Part shown: positions 14,733 to 22,624 of the stretch, one piece after another
Layout: each line of letters starts with the position of its first letter
Position numbering within the stretch: position 1 is the stretch's first letter
Origin: Prevotella sp. CAG:891
GTDB taxonomy: Bacteria > Bacteroidota > Bacteroidia > Bacteroidales > Bacteroidaceae
Reading direction: 5' to 3'
NCBI GenBank assembly: GCA_000437675.1
Contig: FR901781.1
Location: 11,640-35,826 of the forward strand
DNA length: 24,187 bases
The notes under the pieces: model-generated
Database searches by the model: none
What the model saw: only the letters and a program-made list of their open reading frames with translations
What the model was told of the DNA's origin: nothing
Program-made: the position numbers and the translations under genes

Positions 14733-17189
14733 TTAGAACTTCCAACGCAAGTCGACGCCGAAGTGGCGCGGCTGGTTGTATTGCGCAAAGCGATTGTGCA
14801 TGCTGTCGAAACTGAAGGTGGCATAACGCGCAGCCGTCAGGTTACGGCCCCAGGCTTCGATGGAAAGATTACCGGCCAGTTCCAATCCCACACGCGCTGC
14901 CAGGTTGGCGTAGGCATGCTGGCTGAACGTATTGGCCTCGTTCCACATCACGTTGCCCGCACCACGCACATCAGCACCCACCGATACCGCCTTGAACACC
15001 GCATGCTGCAAGGGCTGACGGAAATCGGCCGTGACACTGAACGTATGTTCCGGCACGAACGGCACCCGGTTGTCAGTATAGTCAACCGTTTCGCCATGCT
15101 GACTGCCTAAGTTGTAGTTGGTAAACACCGCATTCGTGTAACCATAAGCCGCCGAGAGCAACAGGCGTTCGGCCAGTAGCGAAGTGCGGACAGAAGCCTC
15201 AAATCCGCAGCTGCGGCTCCGTCCGGCATTCACCATGACACGCCCCATGCCGCTTTCGGCAAATCGTGCCAGCTGTTGGTCGCGCGTTTTCATATAAAAT
15301 GCCGAAAGGTCGAGTTGCAGCGCCTTGTCCCAAAGGTTCAGGTGCGTACCCACTTCGTAGCTCCAGGTATATTCCGGTTTGTAATAGAGTGTTTCGGCAT
15401 CAGGCTGTGCCGGCGTGTACTTGTCGAGAATACCCGTCATACCTTTGATGGCATTTTCCTTCATGGCATCGGGTAGGGGCAAGCGGTTGATAGTAGTAAT
15501 GCTGTAATCCTTAACCCCCAGCATCATTTCGCGCTGCAACAGGCTCTGGCTCAAATCAGAATAAGCCTGAATGTTGTAGCCACCCGAACGGTAGCCTTTG
15601 GCCACACTGAAGTAAACATTGCCCAAACCACGGCCCAAATCATAGTTGAGCGCAGCCTTGGGCAGCACTTGCCATGAATCGTTGCAAAGCTTTTGCGTCA
15701 TAGCCGGATTTGCCTGAAGGTCGGTGTCGAACTTCATGGCCGGTCCCATTTGCATGCCGAAATGATAGTCGATAGGTGCATCAGTGGCAGCATTGAGTCG
15801 CAGTTCGCGGTAGTCGTAGTCTAATCGGAGCCCCAAAGTCAGCGAGAGGCCCTTCAGCCCCAAATCATTGATTACCGACTGGTGAAACAAAGCCACATTG
15901 CCCGAAGGAGTGACCAAACGCGCATTAAAAGGAAGCGTTTTGCCCGTAAAGCCCAATGAAATGGCCGGACGCTGCGGCATCACCGCCGCAAGCTGTTTGT
16001 TCAAGTAGTCGATGCCGTCGGCATAAAACGTAACCGGGCAGCGCGTGCGCAGATACTGGTACATGCCAAACACACCCGTGGTCCATTGCCAGCGGCGTGC
16101 GCTTGCCGGACTTTTCAGCGCAATTTCCTCCGTGAGCGTGTGCATATATTGCTTTTGTTCAAGCGAAAACACATCAGCCGCCGTGAAGTCCTGATCCATG
16201 AACAAGCGGTCGTCGAGGTGCTGATAGGCCGTAATCGACGAAAGCACCACGCGCGGCAGGCGATGTTCGACGCCCAATCCCGTGTTCAGCAAATGGCGAC
16301 GGTAAGAGCCGGGTCGGTTTTGCGCCACCTGCGGATGTTCGGTTGGTGTAAAGTTTCCTTTCTGGTCAGTTTTTCCCAGCAGATAGTAAGGGTTGGCATC
16401 CTCGTCGCTGTATTCATACGAAGCCGTCCAGTCCAGTTTCACCACATCCGTGGGTCGCCACGACCATTTCAGCCTTCCGCCGGCCGACGATTCACCGTCC
16501 TGTTTGGTGCCGGTGGCAGTGTTTCGCACAAAGCCGTTGGCTGCCGAATAGTAAGCACTCAGGCTCAGCCCCATGCGGTCGGCAGGATGCAGGAAAGTCG
16601 TGCCCGAAAAACGGCGGCCACCCGTGCGCGAAGTCCATCCGGCATGCAGCATTGTGCCGCTTTGCGTAATGGGGTCAGCTGTAAACACGCGGATGAGGCC
16701 CCCCATCGTGTTGCGTCCGTAGAGCGTGCCTTGCGGGCCACGTAGCACATCGACGCGCACTACGTCCTGAAAATCGAAATGATAGGCCGACTTGTCTGTA
16801 AAAGGCACATTGTCGACATACAGTCCGACAGCCGGCGTGTTGATGCGCGAACCGATGCCACGAATGTAACAAGCCGACGTGATGCGACTGCCGTAGTCGG
16901 GCATAAAAAAGTTGGGCGCATAGGCAGCCAAGTCGTTGACCGACTTAATGTTGCGGTTTTTCAAGCCTTCGTTGGCAAACAGACTGACGCTGACGGGTTG
17001 GCGGCGAAGTTGCGCAGTTTCTTTGGGCGAAGCTACAACTACCGCTTCTTCAATGTTGAAATTTTTGAGCGAATCGGCTTCGAAAGGCGGAACCGATAAA
17101 AGGAGTGATAATAATAACATACAAATGATAGTTTGAGCAAAATGCACCTTACAGGATAGTCGCAGAATGCCCCACGCACCCTCATACAT
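14733..17189 (-). CDS. TonB-dependent outer-membrane receptor
   Basis: Outer-membrane gated barrel that imports a ligand with energy from TonB-ExbBD. Up to 818 residues. A hydrophobic export segment (IICMLLLSLLLSV) is followed by a TonB-box-like EEAVVVA. The plug domain holds PVSVSLF, IRGIGSRINTPAVGLYVDNVPF and VDVLRGPQGTLYGRNTMGG. The rest is a beta-barrel with alternating strands that ends in Phe (FGVDLRWKF). No carboxypeptidase-like N-terminal extension and no SusD partner are present, so this resembles iron-chelate or cofactor receptors more than SusC. Two ATGs are possible. 17189 gives an n-region with Arg10 and Lys14; 17120 gives a leader with no positive charge. The 17189 ATG sits in the loop of a strong hairpin. 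Ligand unknown. Confidence 0.92.
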   Translation of the reverse strand: MYEGAWGILRLSCKVHFAQTIICMLLLSLLLSVPPFEADSLKNFNIEEAVVVASPKETAQLRRQPVSVSLFANEGLKNRNIKSVNDLAAYAPNFFMPDYGSRITSACYIRGIGSRINTPAVGLYVDNVPFTDKSAYHFDFQDVVRVDVLRGPQGTLYGRNTMGGLIRVFTADPITQSGTMLHAGWTSRTGGRRFSGTTFLHPADRMGLSLSAYYSAANGFVRNTATGTKQDGESSAGGRLKWSWRPTDVVKLDWTASYEYSDEDANPYYLLGKTDQKGNFTPTEHPQVAQNRPGSYRRHLLNTGLGVEHRLPRVVLSSITAYQHLDDRLFMDQDFTAADVFSLEQKQYMHTLTEEIALKSPASARRWQWTTGVFGMYQYLRTRCPVTFYADGIDYLNKQLAAVMPQRPAISLGFTGKTLPFNARLVTPSGNVALFHQSVINDLGLKGLSLTLGLRLDYDYRELRLNAATDAPIDYHFGMQMGPAMKFDTDLQANPAMTQKLCNDSWQVLPKAALNYDLGRGLGNVYFSVAKGYRSGGYNIQAYSDLSQSLLQREMMLGVKDYSITTINRLPLPDAMKENAIKGMTGILDKYTPAQPDAETLYYKPEYTWSYEVGTHLNLWDKALQLDLSAFYMKTRDQQLARFAESGMGRVMVNAGRSRSCGFEASVRTSLLAERLLLSAAYGYTNAVFTNYNLGSQHGETVDYTDNRVPFVPEHTFSVTADFRQPLQHAVFKAVSVGADVRGAGNVMWNEANTFSQHAYANLAARVGLELAGNLSIEAWGRNLTAARYATFSFDSMHNRFAQYNQPRHFGVDLRWKF

Positions 17190-17207
17190 GTAAGGGAGCG
17201 TGGGGCA
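17168..17207 (-). promoter_or_regulatory. 15-bp hairpin containing the TonB-receptor upstream start codon
   Basis: tgccccacgcaccct (17168-17182) and agggagcgtggggca (17193-17207) are inverted repeats with one mismatch around a 10-nt loop. The loop includes the ATG at 17189. No T-tract follows on either side, so it is not a plain terminator. It would lie in the 5' part of the receptor mRNA and could control translation. Confidence 0.6.
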
Positions 17208-17302
17208 AATACGTTAGCAACGAAGTAAGCCTATAGGTCAAAGCAATGAATCAATCCTTATCAATGGCTACTTACTCTTACGTCGCTTTGCATTTCGCAG
17301 TG

Positions 17303-17310
17303 CAAAATTA
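17303..17310 (-). promoter_or_regulatory. -7 promoter element of the TonB-receptor gene (TAATTTTG)
   Basis: The minus strand reads TAATTTTG, matching TAnnTTTG. Twenty nt upstream is ATTG (17334-17331), three of four bases of the -33 box. It predicts a leader of about 110-180 nt, depending on which start codon is used, carrying the hairpin at 17168-17207. Confidence 0.5.
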
Positions 17311-17432
17311 CGCGCTTTATCTGTTTAACACAATCCTTATTTATAGGGAGAAGCGGCATTCAGAAGAGAAAAGCAGCTTGTTCAGCCCAATTTGTCAGCG
17401 TGGTGCGGGCCAGAGGTGTGCGGTGGTTGGAA

Positions 17433-18197
17433 CTACGGAATGAGTACGGGAAAAGCCTTTCTGAACCTATGCAAGGCATCTGTGTCAACTTCAATGATAC
17501 GGCACTCGGCCTTATCCCCCAGTTGCAGCAAACGGTTTCCGAAGGCATCGCAGGCAGCCGAGCCTCCATCGTAGACGGAAGAAGCATCAGCATTTTCAGC
17601 CGTATGGTATCCGGCGCGGTTCACCCCAACCACATAAACCTGATTTTCGATGGCACGTGCCGGCAATAACGCATCCCAAGCTTTGCGGCGCGAGGCCGGC
17701 CAGTTGGCCACATATACCAGCACATCGTAGGGCGGAAGTGAGAGCCGGTTGCGAGCCGATTCGGGAAAACGCAAGTCGAAACAGATTTGCAGCATGAAAC
17801 GCACACCTTTCCATTCAGCCACGACGGCCTGTTTGCCAGCCAAGAAACAGCGGTCCTCGCCACCATAGGCAAAAAGGTGCCGTTTGTCGTAATGCGTTGT
17901 TGAGCCATCAGGGCGCACAAAATACAGACGGTTGTATTTCAGTCCGTCTGCGGCATTGACCACAAGCGATCCCACCAAAGCCGCCTGGCGCAGGGCAGCC
18001 TGATTCTTCATCCAGCGCAACGCCTCATCGGCATCGGGCCAGGGAGTGCCGGGTTCGGTGCAAAAACCAGTTGACCATGTTTCGGGTAATACATACACGT
18101 CGGCATCAGGCATAGTGTTCATCAACTGTTCGGCCTGTAGCATATTAGCGGCAGGGCAGAGCGGCACAATGGCTGTTTGTACAAGGGCTATTTTCAT
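17433..18197 (-). CDS. Carbon-nitrogen hydrolase, omega-amidase (YafV/Nit2) type
   Basis: Cytoplasmic nitrilase-superfamily amidase. The closest types hydrolyse alpha-ketoglutaramate or alpha-ketosuccinamate to the 2-oxoacid and ammonia. 254 residues. The catalytic triad is visible: Glu39 in LPETW, Lys105 in YDKRHLF, and Cys139 in ICFDLRFPE. Nearby NWPASRRKAWDALLPARAIENQ and GVNRAG are typical of this branch, as is the C-terminal RKAFPVLIP. I chose the ATG at 18197 because MKIALVQTAI is the first beta-strand; the longer frame adds a Cys-rich stretch without sense. The TonB-receptor gene follows on the same strand after about 240-310 nt with its own promoter candidate, so they are probably separate units. 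Confidence 0.93.
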   Translation of the reverse strand: MKIALVQTAIVPLCPAANMLQAEQLMNTMPDADVYVLPETWSTGFCTEPGTPWPDADEALRWMKNQAALRQAALVGSLVVNAADGLKYNRLYFVRPDGSTTHYDKRHLFAYGGEDRCFLAGKQAVVAEWKGVRFMLQICFDLRFPESARNRLSLPPYDVLVYVANWPASRRKAWDALLPARAIENQVYVVGVNRAGYHTAENADASSVYDGGSAACDAFGNRLLQLGDKAECRIIEVDTDALHRFRKAFPVLIP

Positions 18198-18602
18198 AAG
18201 ATAAAGTGTAAGAGGACTTTCGCAGTTGCACACTTAGCAACATTGGGCAACAAAGTTGCATATAGACAGCGGAAAGTCGGTATGATACGAGGGTGAATGT
18301 ACGAAATATTTTCGGAGTAGGCGTGAGTAACTTAGCTGAATGTAAAATAATTCTTATTTATTTGTGATTAAACGCTTCTTTTACTAACTTTGTTCGCTGA
18401 TTCCAAATGTAGGACTTTGAACTTCGTGTTTTTCGAAATGTCAAAAACATCTGAAACTTGGAATATTTATGAAAATCAACACTTTGCTTTGAAAATAATT
18501 CGGTGGATATAGTCCCTTGATATTGCTTTCAGAGATTTCACAGATAGTAAGTTACTACGAAAATCACAAAACATTATTAATCATATTTTTATATCTAACA
18601 GC
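18198..18602. other. Divergent intergenic region with the GH95 leader
   Basis: It holds the GH95 promoter (18361-18392) and a predicted leader of about 200 nt. The leader contains tgttttt (18427-18433) pairing with aaaaaca (18443-18449), within a 7-bp inverted repeat attccaa (18400-18406) / ttggaat (18458-18464). The amidase side has only a near-match -7 box (CAACTTTG on the minus strand at 18258-18251). No gene was found. Confidence 0.6.
18361..18392 (+). promoter_or_regulatory. Promoter of the GH95 gene (TTTG-N20-TAACTTTG)
   Basis: TTTG at 18361-18364 and TAACTTTG at 18385-18392 match both Bacteroidota promoter boxes with ideal 20-nt spacing. The predicted leader to the ATG at 18603 is about 205 nt. 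Confidence 0.75.
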
Positions 18603-21600
18603 ATGAAAAGATTTTCACTTTTCCTATCAGCGCTGTTTGCCTGCATTTTGGTAAGTGCCCAAAGCGTACTTCCCACCTTCTCGACTGAGGAAAGCCCATT
18701 GTGGTATTCTGTTCAGTTTAAAACGGGCGAGGCTTATTTGTCAGGTCCTAACGGTGCGAAGATGAGAACGGTTGCCGCAGGAAGCGAAACCTTGTTCCAG
18801 TTTATTGGTACGGCCGAAAACTTTACCATGAAAAGCAAAGCCGGACAATGGGTGACGGTGAGCGGCTCAAATTACGCAATGACTGCAACAAAGACCAGTG
18901 CCGCTAAACTTCATGTGGTTGAAGGTTCTGAAAAAGGTTATTTTGAAATTGGCCGTGTAGAAAATTCCGGTAATTTTATGAACCAATGGGGTGGTGCCGG
19001 TGTTGGTAAAGACCTTGGCGAATGGAGCCAGGGCGATACGAACAACCAACTCTTCTTCCACGCTCATTCTGTACAATGGCCTAACTTTGCAGAGCAAGGT
19101 GCAGAAAAACCGACGTATTACTTTGTACGTTTCCTGAAAAACAACAACTGCGTGGGTATGAGCGTAACTCAAGGCGAAGACCTGTTGCGCATTTATCCCG
19201 TTGACGCTGTCGCTTCACAGCAGTGGAAACTTGAAGGAACGAAGGAAAAATTCCAGCTCGTAAGCAAAACCGGCAAGTATGCCATCGTCAGCAATCAGGC
19301 AGTTTCAACCACCGAAGGCGGTAACAATCCCAACCCCTTGCGCTACAGCGAAAAGCCCGACCCCAATGGTTTCAAACTGGTTGAGGCTCCTAACGGCTCA
19401 GGCTTCGAAATTGTGGCTAACGGCAAAACGGGTAAGAATGTACTCAACCTTTGGGGCGATCCCAAAAACGCAAACACCATTGGTTTGTGGAACACGGGTG
19501 GCGACGGCAACGTAGTGGCTTTTGTTGACGTAACGAAAATGACCTACGCCGACTACAAAACTGCAGCCAACACTACTTACACGCCCGAAAACGACCTTAC
19601 GCTTTGGTACACCGAACCCGCAACCACGGCGAAACTTTACAGCGGTGGTCAGGGTTACTCAAACTGGATGGAATACGCGCTCCCCATTGGCGACGGACAG
19701 TTTGGTGCCAGCCTTTTCGGTGGTGTGTACAAAGATGAAATCCAGTTTAACGAAAAGACCCTTTGGACCGGACGTAGCACCGACCTCTCAGGCGGTGGTT
19801 CGGGTTATGGTAAATACGAAAACTTCGGTTCAGTATTTGCTGAAAACCTCAACGATGCTTTCGATTTCTCAAGCGAAGGTGGTGCTGTCAACTACTATCG
19901 TCAGCTCGACCTTTCGAATGCAACCGGTAAGGTATATTTCGAAGATAAAAACGGCGTAAAATATACGCGCGAATACATTGCCTCTAATCCCGCTCGCGTG
20001 GTAGCAGCTCGCTACACGGCTTCGGAACCCGGCAAGCTCAGCCTCCGTTTCTCAATGAAGGGCGGAAGCATCAAGGGTATCAAACCCAGCTATGCCGAAG
20101 ATGGCGGAACCTTCAGCGGAAAACTCGAAACCGTGAGCTACAACGCTCGCTTCAAAGTAGTACCTACGGGCGAGAAGGCTACGGTAAAGGCTACTGCCGA
20201 AGGCATTGAAGTAATGAATGCCGACGAAGTGCTGCTCATTCTGGCTGGTGGCACCGACTTCGATGCTTACCAGCAGTCATTCGTTTCAAACACGGCACAA
20301 CTCGCCGGAGCGATTGAAGCGCGTGTGAATGATGCTGCTAAGCAAACTTGGGACGAACTCTACAAGAAACATGTTGACGATTACAAACAGTTCTTCGACC
20401 GCGTAGACTTCCAACTCGAAGGTACGCAGAACAAGCTGACCACCAACACGCTCATCGACCAATACAATGGCGGTAACGGTGCGAATGCTTTGATGCTCGA
20501 ACGCCTTTACTTTGCATACGGCCGTTACCTCGAAATCGCTTCATCACGCGGTGTCGATCTTCCCGCTAACTTGCAGGGTATCTGGAACAACATTGACAAG
20601 GTGGCTTGGAACTCTGACATCCATTCGAACATCAATGTGCAGATGAACTACTGGCCCGCTGAACCCACGAACTTGAGCGAATTGCACTTGCCGTTCATCA
20701 ACTACATTTGGAACATGGCCGAAAACCATCCTGAATGGAAGAGCTATGCCAAGCGTTCGGGTCAGAATCGCGGTTGGACCTGTTACACTGAAAACAACAT
20801 CTTCGGTGGTGGTTCACGCTTTGCCGACAACTACGTTATTGCCAATGCCTGGTACTGCTCACACCTCTGGCAGCACTATCGCTATACGCTCGACAAGGAA
20901 TACTTGAAGAAGGTATTCCCCGCCATGCTCTCGGCCACTTACTTCTGGCTCGACCGCTTGAAACTCGCCAAGGACGGTTCGTACGAAGCACCCAACGAAT
21001 GGTCGCCCGAACACGGACCCAGCGAAGACGGTGTGGCTCACGCACAGCAGCTCGTTGCCGAACTCTTTGCCAATACGCTCGATGGTATCAAGGTACTTGG
21101 TGAAAAAGAATCGGGCATTTCTGAAGCCGACCTTACGAAGTTGAAGGAACGCTATGCTAAACTCGACCGCGGTTTGCACACCGAAACTTACGATGGTGCA
21201 TGGGGTCAGCAGCACAACAACCTGAAGAAGGGCGAAACCATCCTTCGCGAATGGAAGTATAGCAAATACTCTGTAACCGGCGACCGCAACCACCGTCACA
21301 TGTCGCACCTGATGTGCATGTATCCCTTCTCGCAGGTAGCACCCGGAACGGCACTCTTCGACGCAGCTGTCAACAGCATGAAACTTCGTGGCGATGGTGC
21401 AACCGGTTGGTCAATGGGTTGGAAAATCAACCTTTGGGCTCGCGCACTCGATGGCGACCACGCACGTACCATTCTGAACAATGCCCTGAAGCACGCCAAT
21501 GGTGGTTCGGGTGTGTTCTACAACCTCTTCGACTCTCACGCTCCCTTCCAGATCGACGGTAACTTCGGTGCTTGCGCTGGTATTGCCGAAATGATTATGC

Positions 21601-22145
21601 AGAGCAACTCTGACACCATCCGCATTCTGCCCGCCCTGCCTACGGCATGGAAGAACGGTCACATGAATGGTTTGAAGGCCGTGAAGGACTTCACCGTCGA
21701 CACTTCATGGAAAGACGGCGAACCTACGAAGGTTACCATTACCAACAATCAGGGCCAAAGCATTCCCGTGCTCCACAAGAACCTGAGCAAGGCCATGGTG
21801 ACGAAGAACGGTGAGGAAATCAAATTGCAGGTTAACGAAAATGGTGTAGGTGTTATCAGTGGCGACAAGGGCGATGTATTTGTCATCGACTTTACGAAAC
21901 TTCCCACTGCCATCAGCCAGGCTGCCAACGCCGAAAATGCCATTACCGTTCAGGCCGAAGGTCGTATGCTCAACATCACGGGCAACTTCATTACAGCTAA
22001 GGTGTTCGACCTCGAAGGCCGCAAAATGGTGGTAACGAACAAAAAACAGTTCAATGTGCCCGCCGCAGCAGGCAACGTTGTGCTCGTTGAAGTGTCTGAA
22101 AAATTCGGTAAAACGCAAACCTTCAAGGTAGTGCTCGCCAACTAA
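18603..22145 (+). CDS. GH95 alpha-L-fucosidase with tandem trefoil-like modules and a C-terminal sorting domain
   Basis: Likely releases alpha-1,2-linked fucose from host or milk-type glycans. 1180 residues. Signal peptide of about 19 residues. Two related modules follow (about 25-160 and 165-315), each with a .YYVRF..... SKTGKYAIVS core and a later N.WG....IG.W block; they resemble ricin-type beta-trefoils. GH95 spans about 330-1095, starting YALPIGDGQFGASLFGG and FNEKTLWTG. Expected catalytic residues by family comparison are Asn676 and Asn678 (N-I-N before VQMNYWPAEPTNL), Glu803 (EWSPEHGP) and Asp985 (QIDGNFG). The last 67 residues (VFDLEGRKMV ... FKVVLAN) look like a type IX secretion sorting domain. 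A consensus promoter precedes the gene and a clean terminator follows, so it is monocistronic. Confidence 0.93.
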   Translation: MKRFSLFLSALFACILVSAQSVLPTFSTEESPLWYSVQFKTGEAYLSGPNGAKMRTVAAGSETLFQFIGTAENFTMKSKAGQWVTVSGSNYAMTATKTSAAKLHVVEGSEKGYFEIGRVENSGNFMNQWGGAGVGKDLGEWSQGDTNNQLFFHAHSVQWPNFAEQGAEKPTYYFVRFLKNNNCVGMSVTQGEDLLRIYPVDAVASQQWKLEGTKEKFQLVSKTGKYAIVSNQAVSTTEGGNNPNPLRYSEKPDPNGFKLVEAPNGSGFEIVANGKTGKNVLNLWGDPKNANTIGLWNTGGDGNVVAFVDVTKMTYADYKTAANTTYTPENDLTLWYTEPATTAKLYSGGQGYSNWMEYALPIGDGQFGASLFGGVYKDEIQFNEKTLWTGRSTDLSGGGSGYGKYENFGSVFAENLNDAFDFSSEGGAVNYYRQLDLSNATGKVYFEDKNGVKYTREYIASNPARVVAARYTASEPGKLSLRFSMKGGSIKGIKPSYAEDGGTFSGKLETVSYNARFKVVPTGEKATVKATAEGIEVMNADEVLLILAGGTDFDAYQQSFVSNTAQLAGAIEARVNDAAKQTWDELYKKHVDDYKQFFDRVDFQLEGTQNKLTTNTLIDQYNGGNGANALMLERLYFAYGRYLEIASSRGVDLPANLQGIWNNIDKVAWNSDIHSNINVQMNYWPAEPTNLSELHLPFINYIWNMAENHPEWKSYAKRSGQNRGWTCYTENNIFGGGSRFADNYVIANAWYCSHLWQHYRYTLDKEYLKKVFPAMLSATYFWLDRLKLAKDGSYEAPNEWSPEHGPSEDGVAHAQQLVAELFANTLDGIKVLGEKESGISEADLTKLKERYAKLDRGLHTETYDGAWGQQHNNLKKGETILREWKYSKYSVTGDRNHRHMSHLMCMYPFSQVAPGTALFDAAVNSMKLRGDGATGWSMGWKINLWARALDGDHARTILNNALKHANGGSGVFYNLFDSHAPFQIDGNFGACAGIAEMIMQSNSDTIRILPALPTAWKNGHMNGLKAVKDFTVDTSWKDGEPTKVTITNNQGQSIPVLHKNLSKAMVTKNGEEIKLQVNENGVGVISGDKGDVFVIDFTKLPTAISQAANAENAITVQAEGRMLNITGNFITAKVFDLEGRKMVVTNKKQFNVPAAAGNVVLVEVSEKFGKTQTFKVVLAN

Positions 22146-22190
22146 TTTGAACGAACTATGCACCCGATGATTCGGGGGTAAAATCATCAC

Positions 22191-22234
22191 AAAGTCCGGT
22201 AACAGTAAATAGAACTGCTTACCGGACTTTTTTT
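22191..22234 (+). terminator. Intrinsic terminator of the GH95 gene
   Basis: aaagtccggtaa (22191-22202) and ttaccggacttt (22219-22230) are perfect 12-bp inverted repeats around a 16-nt loop, followed by a T-run. Confidence 0.9.
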
Positions 22235-22309
22235 CCCTTTTAAGCGTATAAATAATTCGTTTGAATAATATAAAATAAAATTCAACATCTACTTATCATT
22301 TTAAATCAT

Positions 22310-22317
22310 TACATTTG
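22310..22317 (+). promoter_or_regulatory. -7 promoter element of the dxs unit (TACATTTG)
   Basis: TACATTTG is a full match to the Bacteroidota -7 box. No TTTG lies at the standard -33 distance. If used, the transcript has a leader of about 300 nt before dxs. Confidence 0.5.
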
Positions 22318-22321
22318 CAGT

Positions 22322-22624
22322 AGGTTATACACCGGAGAACACAGAATCCGTTCGACTTTGAGTAGGTGTTGGAAATCATTTATACATTTTAAATGCGTGA
22401 TTGTGTCGCAGTTTCTGGCTTCGCAAAGAGCTGCTGCACCCCGGCCGTAAGTTAGGCCGAGGCACAGCCCGAGGCGGCAAAACGGTGACAACAATTAAAT
22501 TCCAACATCAGTTTACTCGCTTGAAAAATAACCCATGCACTTACGCATGACAACTCTTTGCGCATCCGAAACCGCTGAAGTTTAAGTTTAGCGGTCGTTT
22601 ACGGTTCTGCATTAAAAACAGGAA
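22322..22624 (+). promoter_or_regulatory. Structured dxs leader, possible cis-regulatory or small RNA
   Basis: No gene is seen in this stretch. tgttggaa (22367-22374) and ttccaaca (22500-22507) close a domain of about 140 nt. Inside it are a cattta/taaatg hairpin, a cag...ctg hairpin over ggcttcgcaa, and a ggcc/ggcc hairpin near 22443-22458. Downstream are catgc/gcatg (22534-22549) and a 9-bp stem accgctgaa (22571-22579) / tttagcggt (22587-22595). It does not match the core of any riboswitch, RNase P, tmRNA or SRP RNA that I can recall. Confidence 0.4.

Noticed and set aside
16086..16745. Plus-strand open frame of 219 codons
   Set aside because: It is antisense to the TonB receptor barrel; Arg/His/Cys-rich shadow of real coding sequence.
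14733..18197. Polysaccharide utilisation locus of SusC/SusD type
   Set aside because: No SusD-like lipoprotein, no hybrid two-component or sigma/anti-sigma regulator, and the receptor lacks the SusC-type N-terminal extension.
22322..22510. Possible RNase P, tmRNA, SRP RNA, cobalamin or TPP riboswitch
   Set aside because: None of the conserved core motifs of these RNAs as I know them is present; kept only as an unassigned structured leader.
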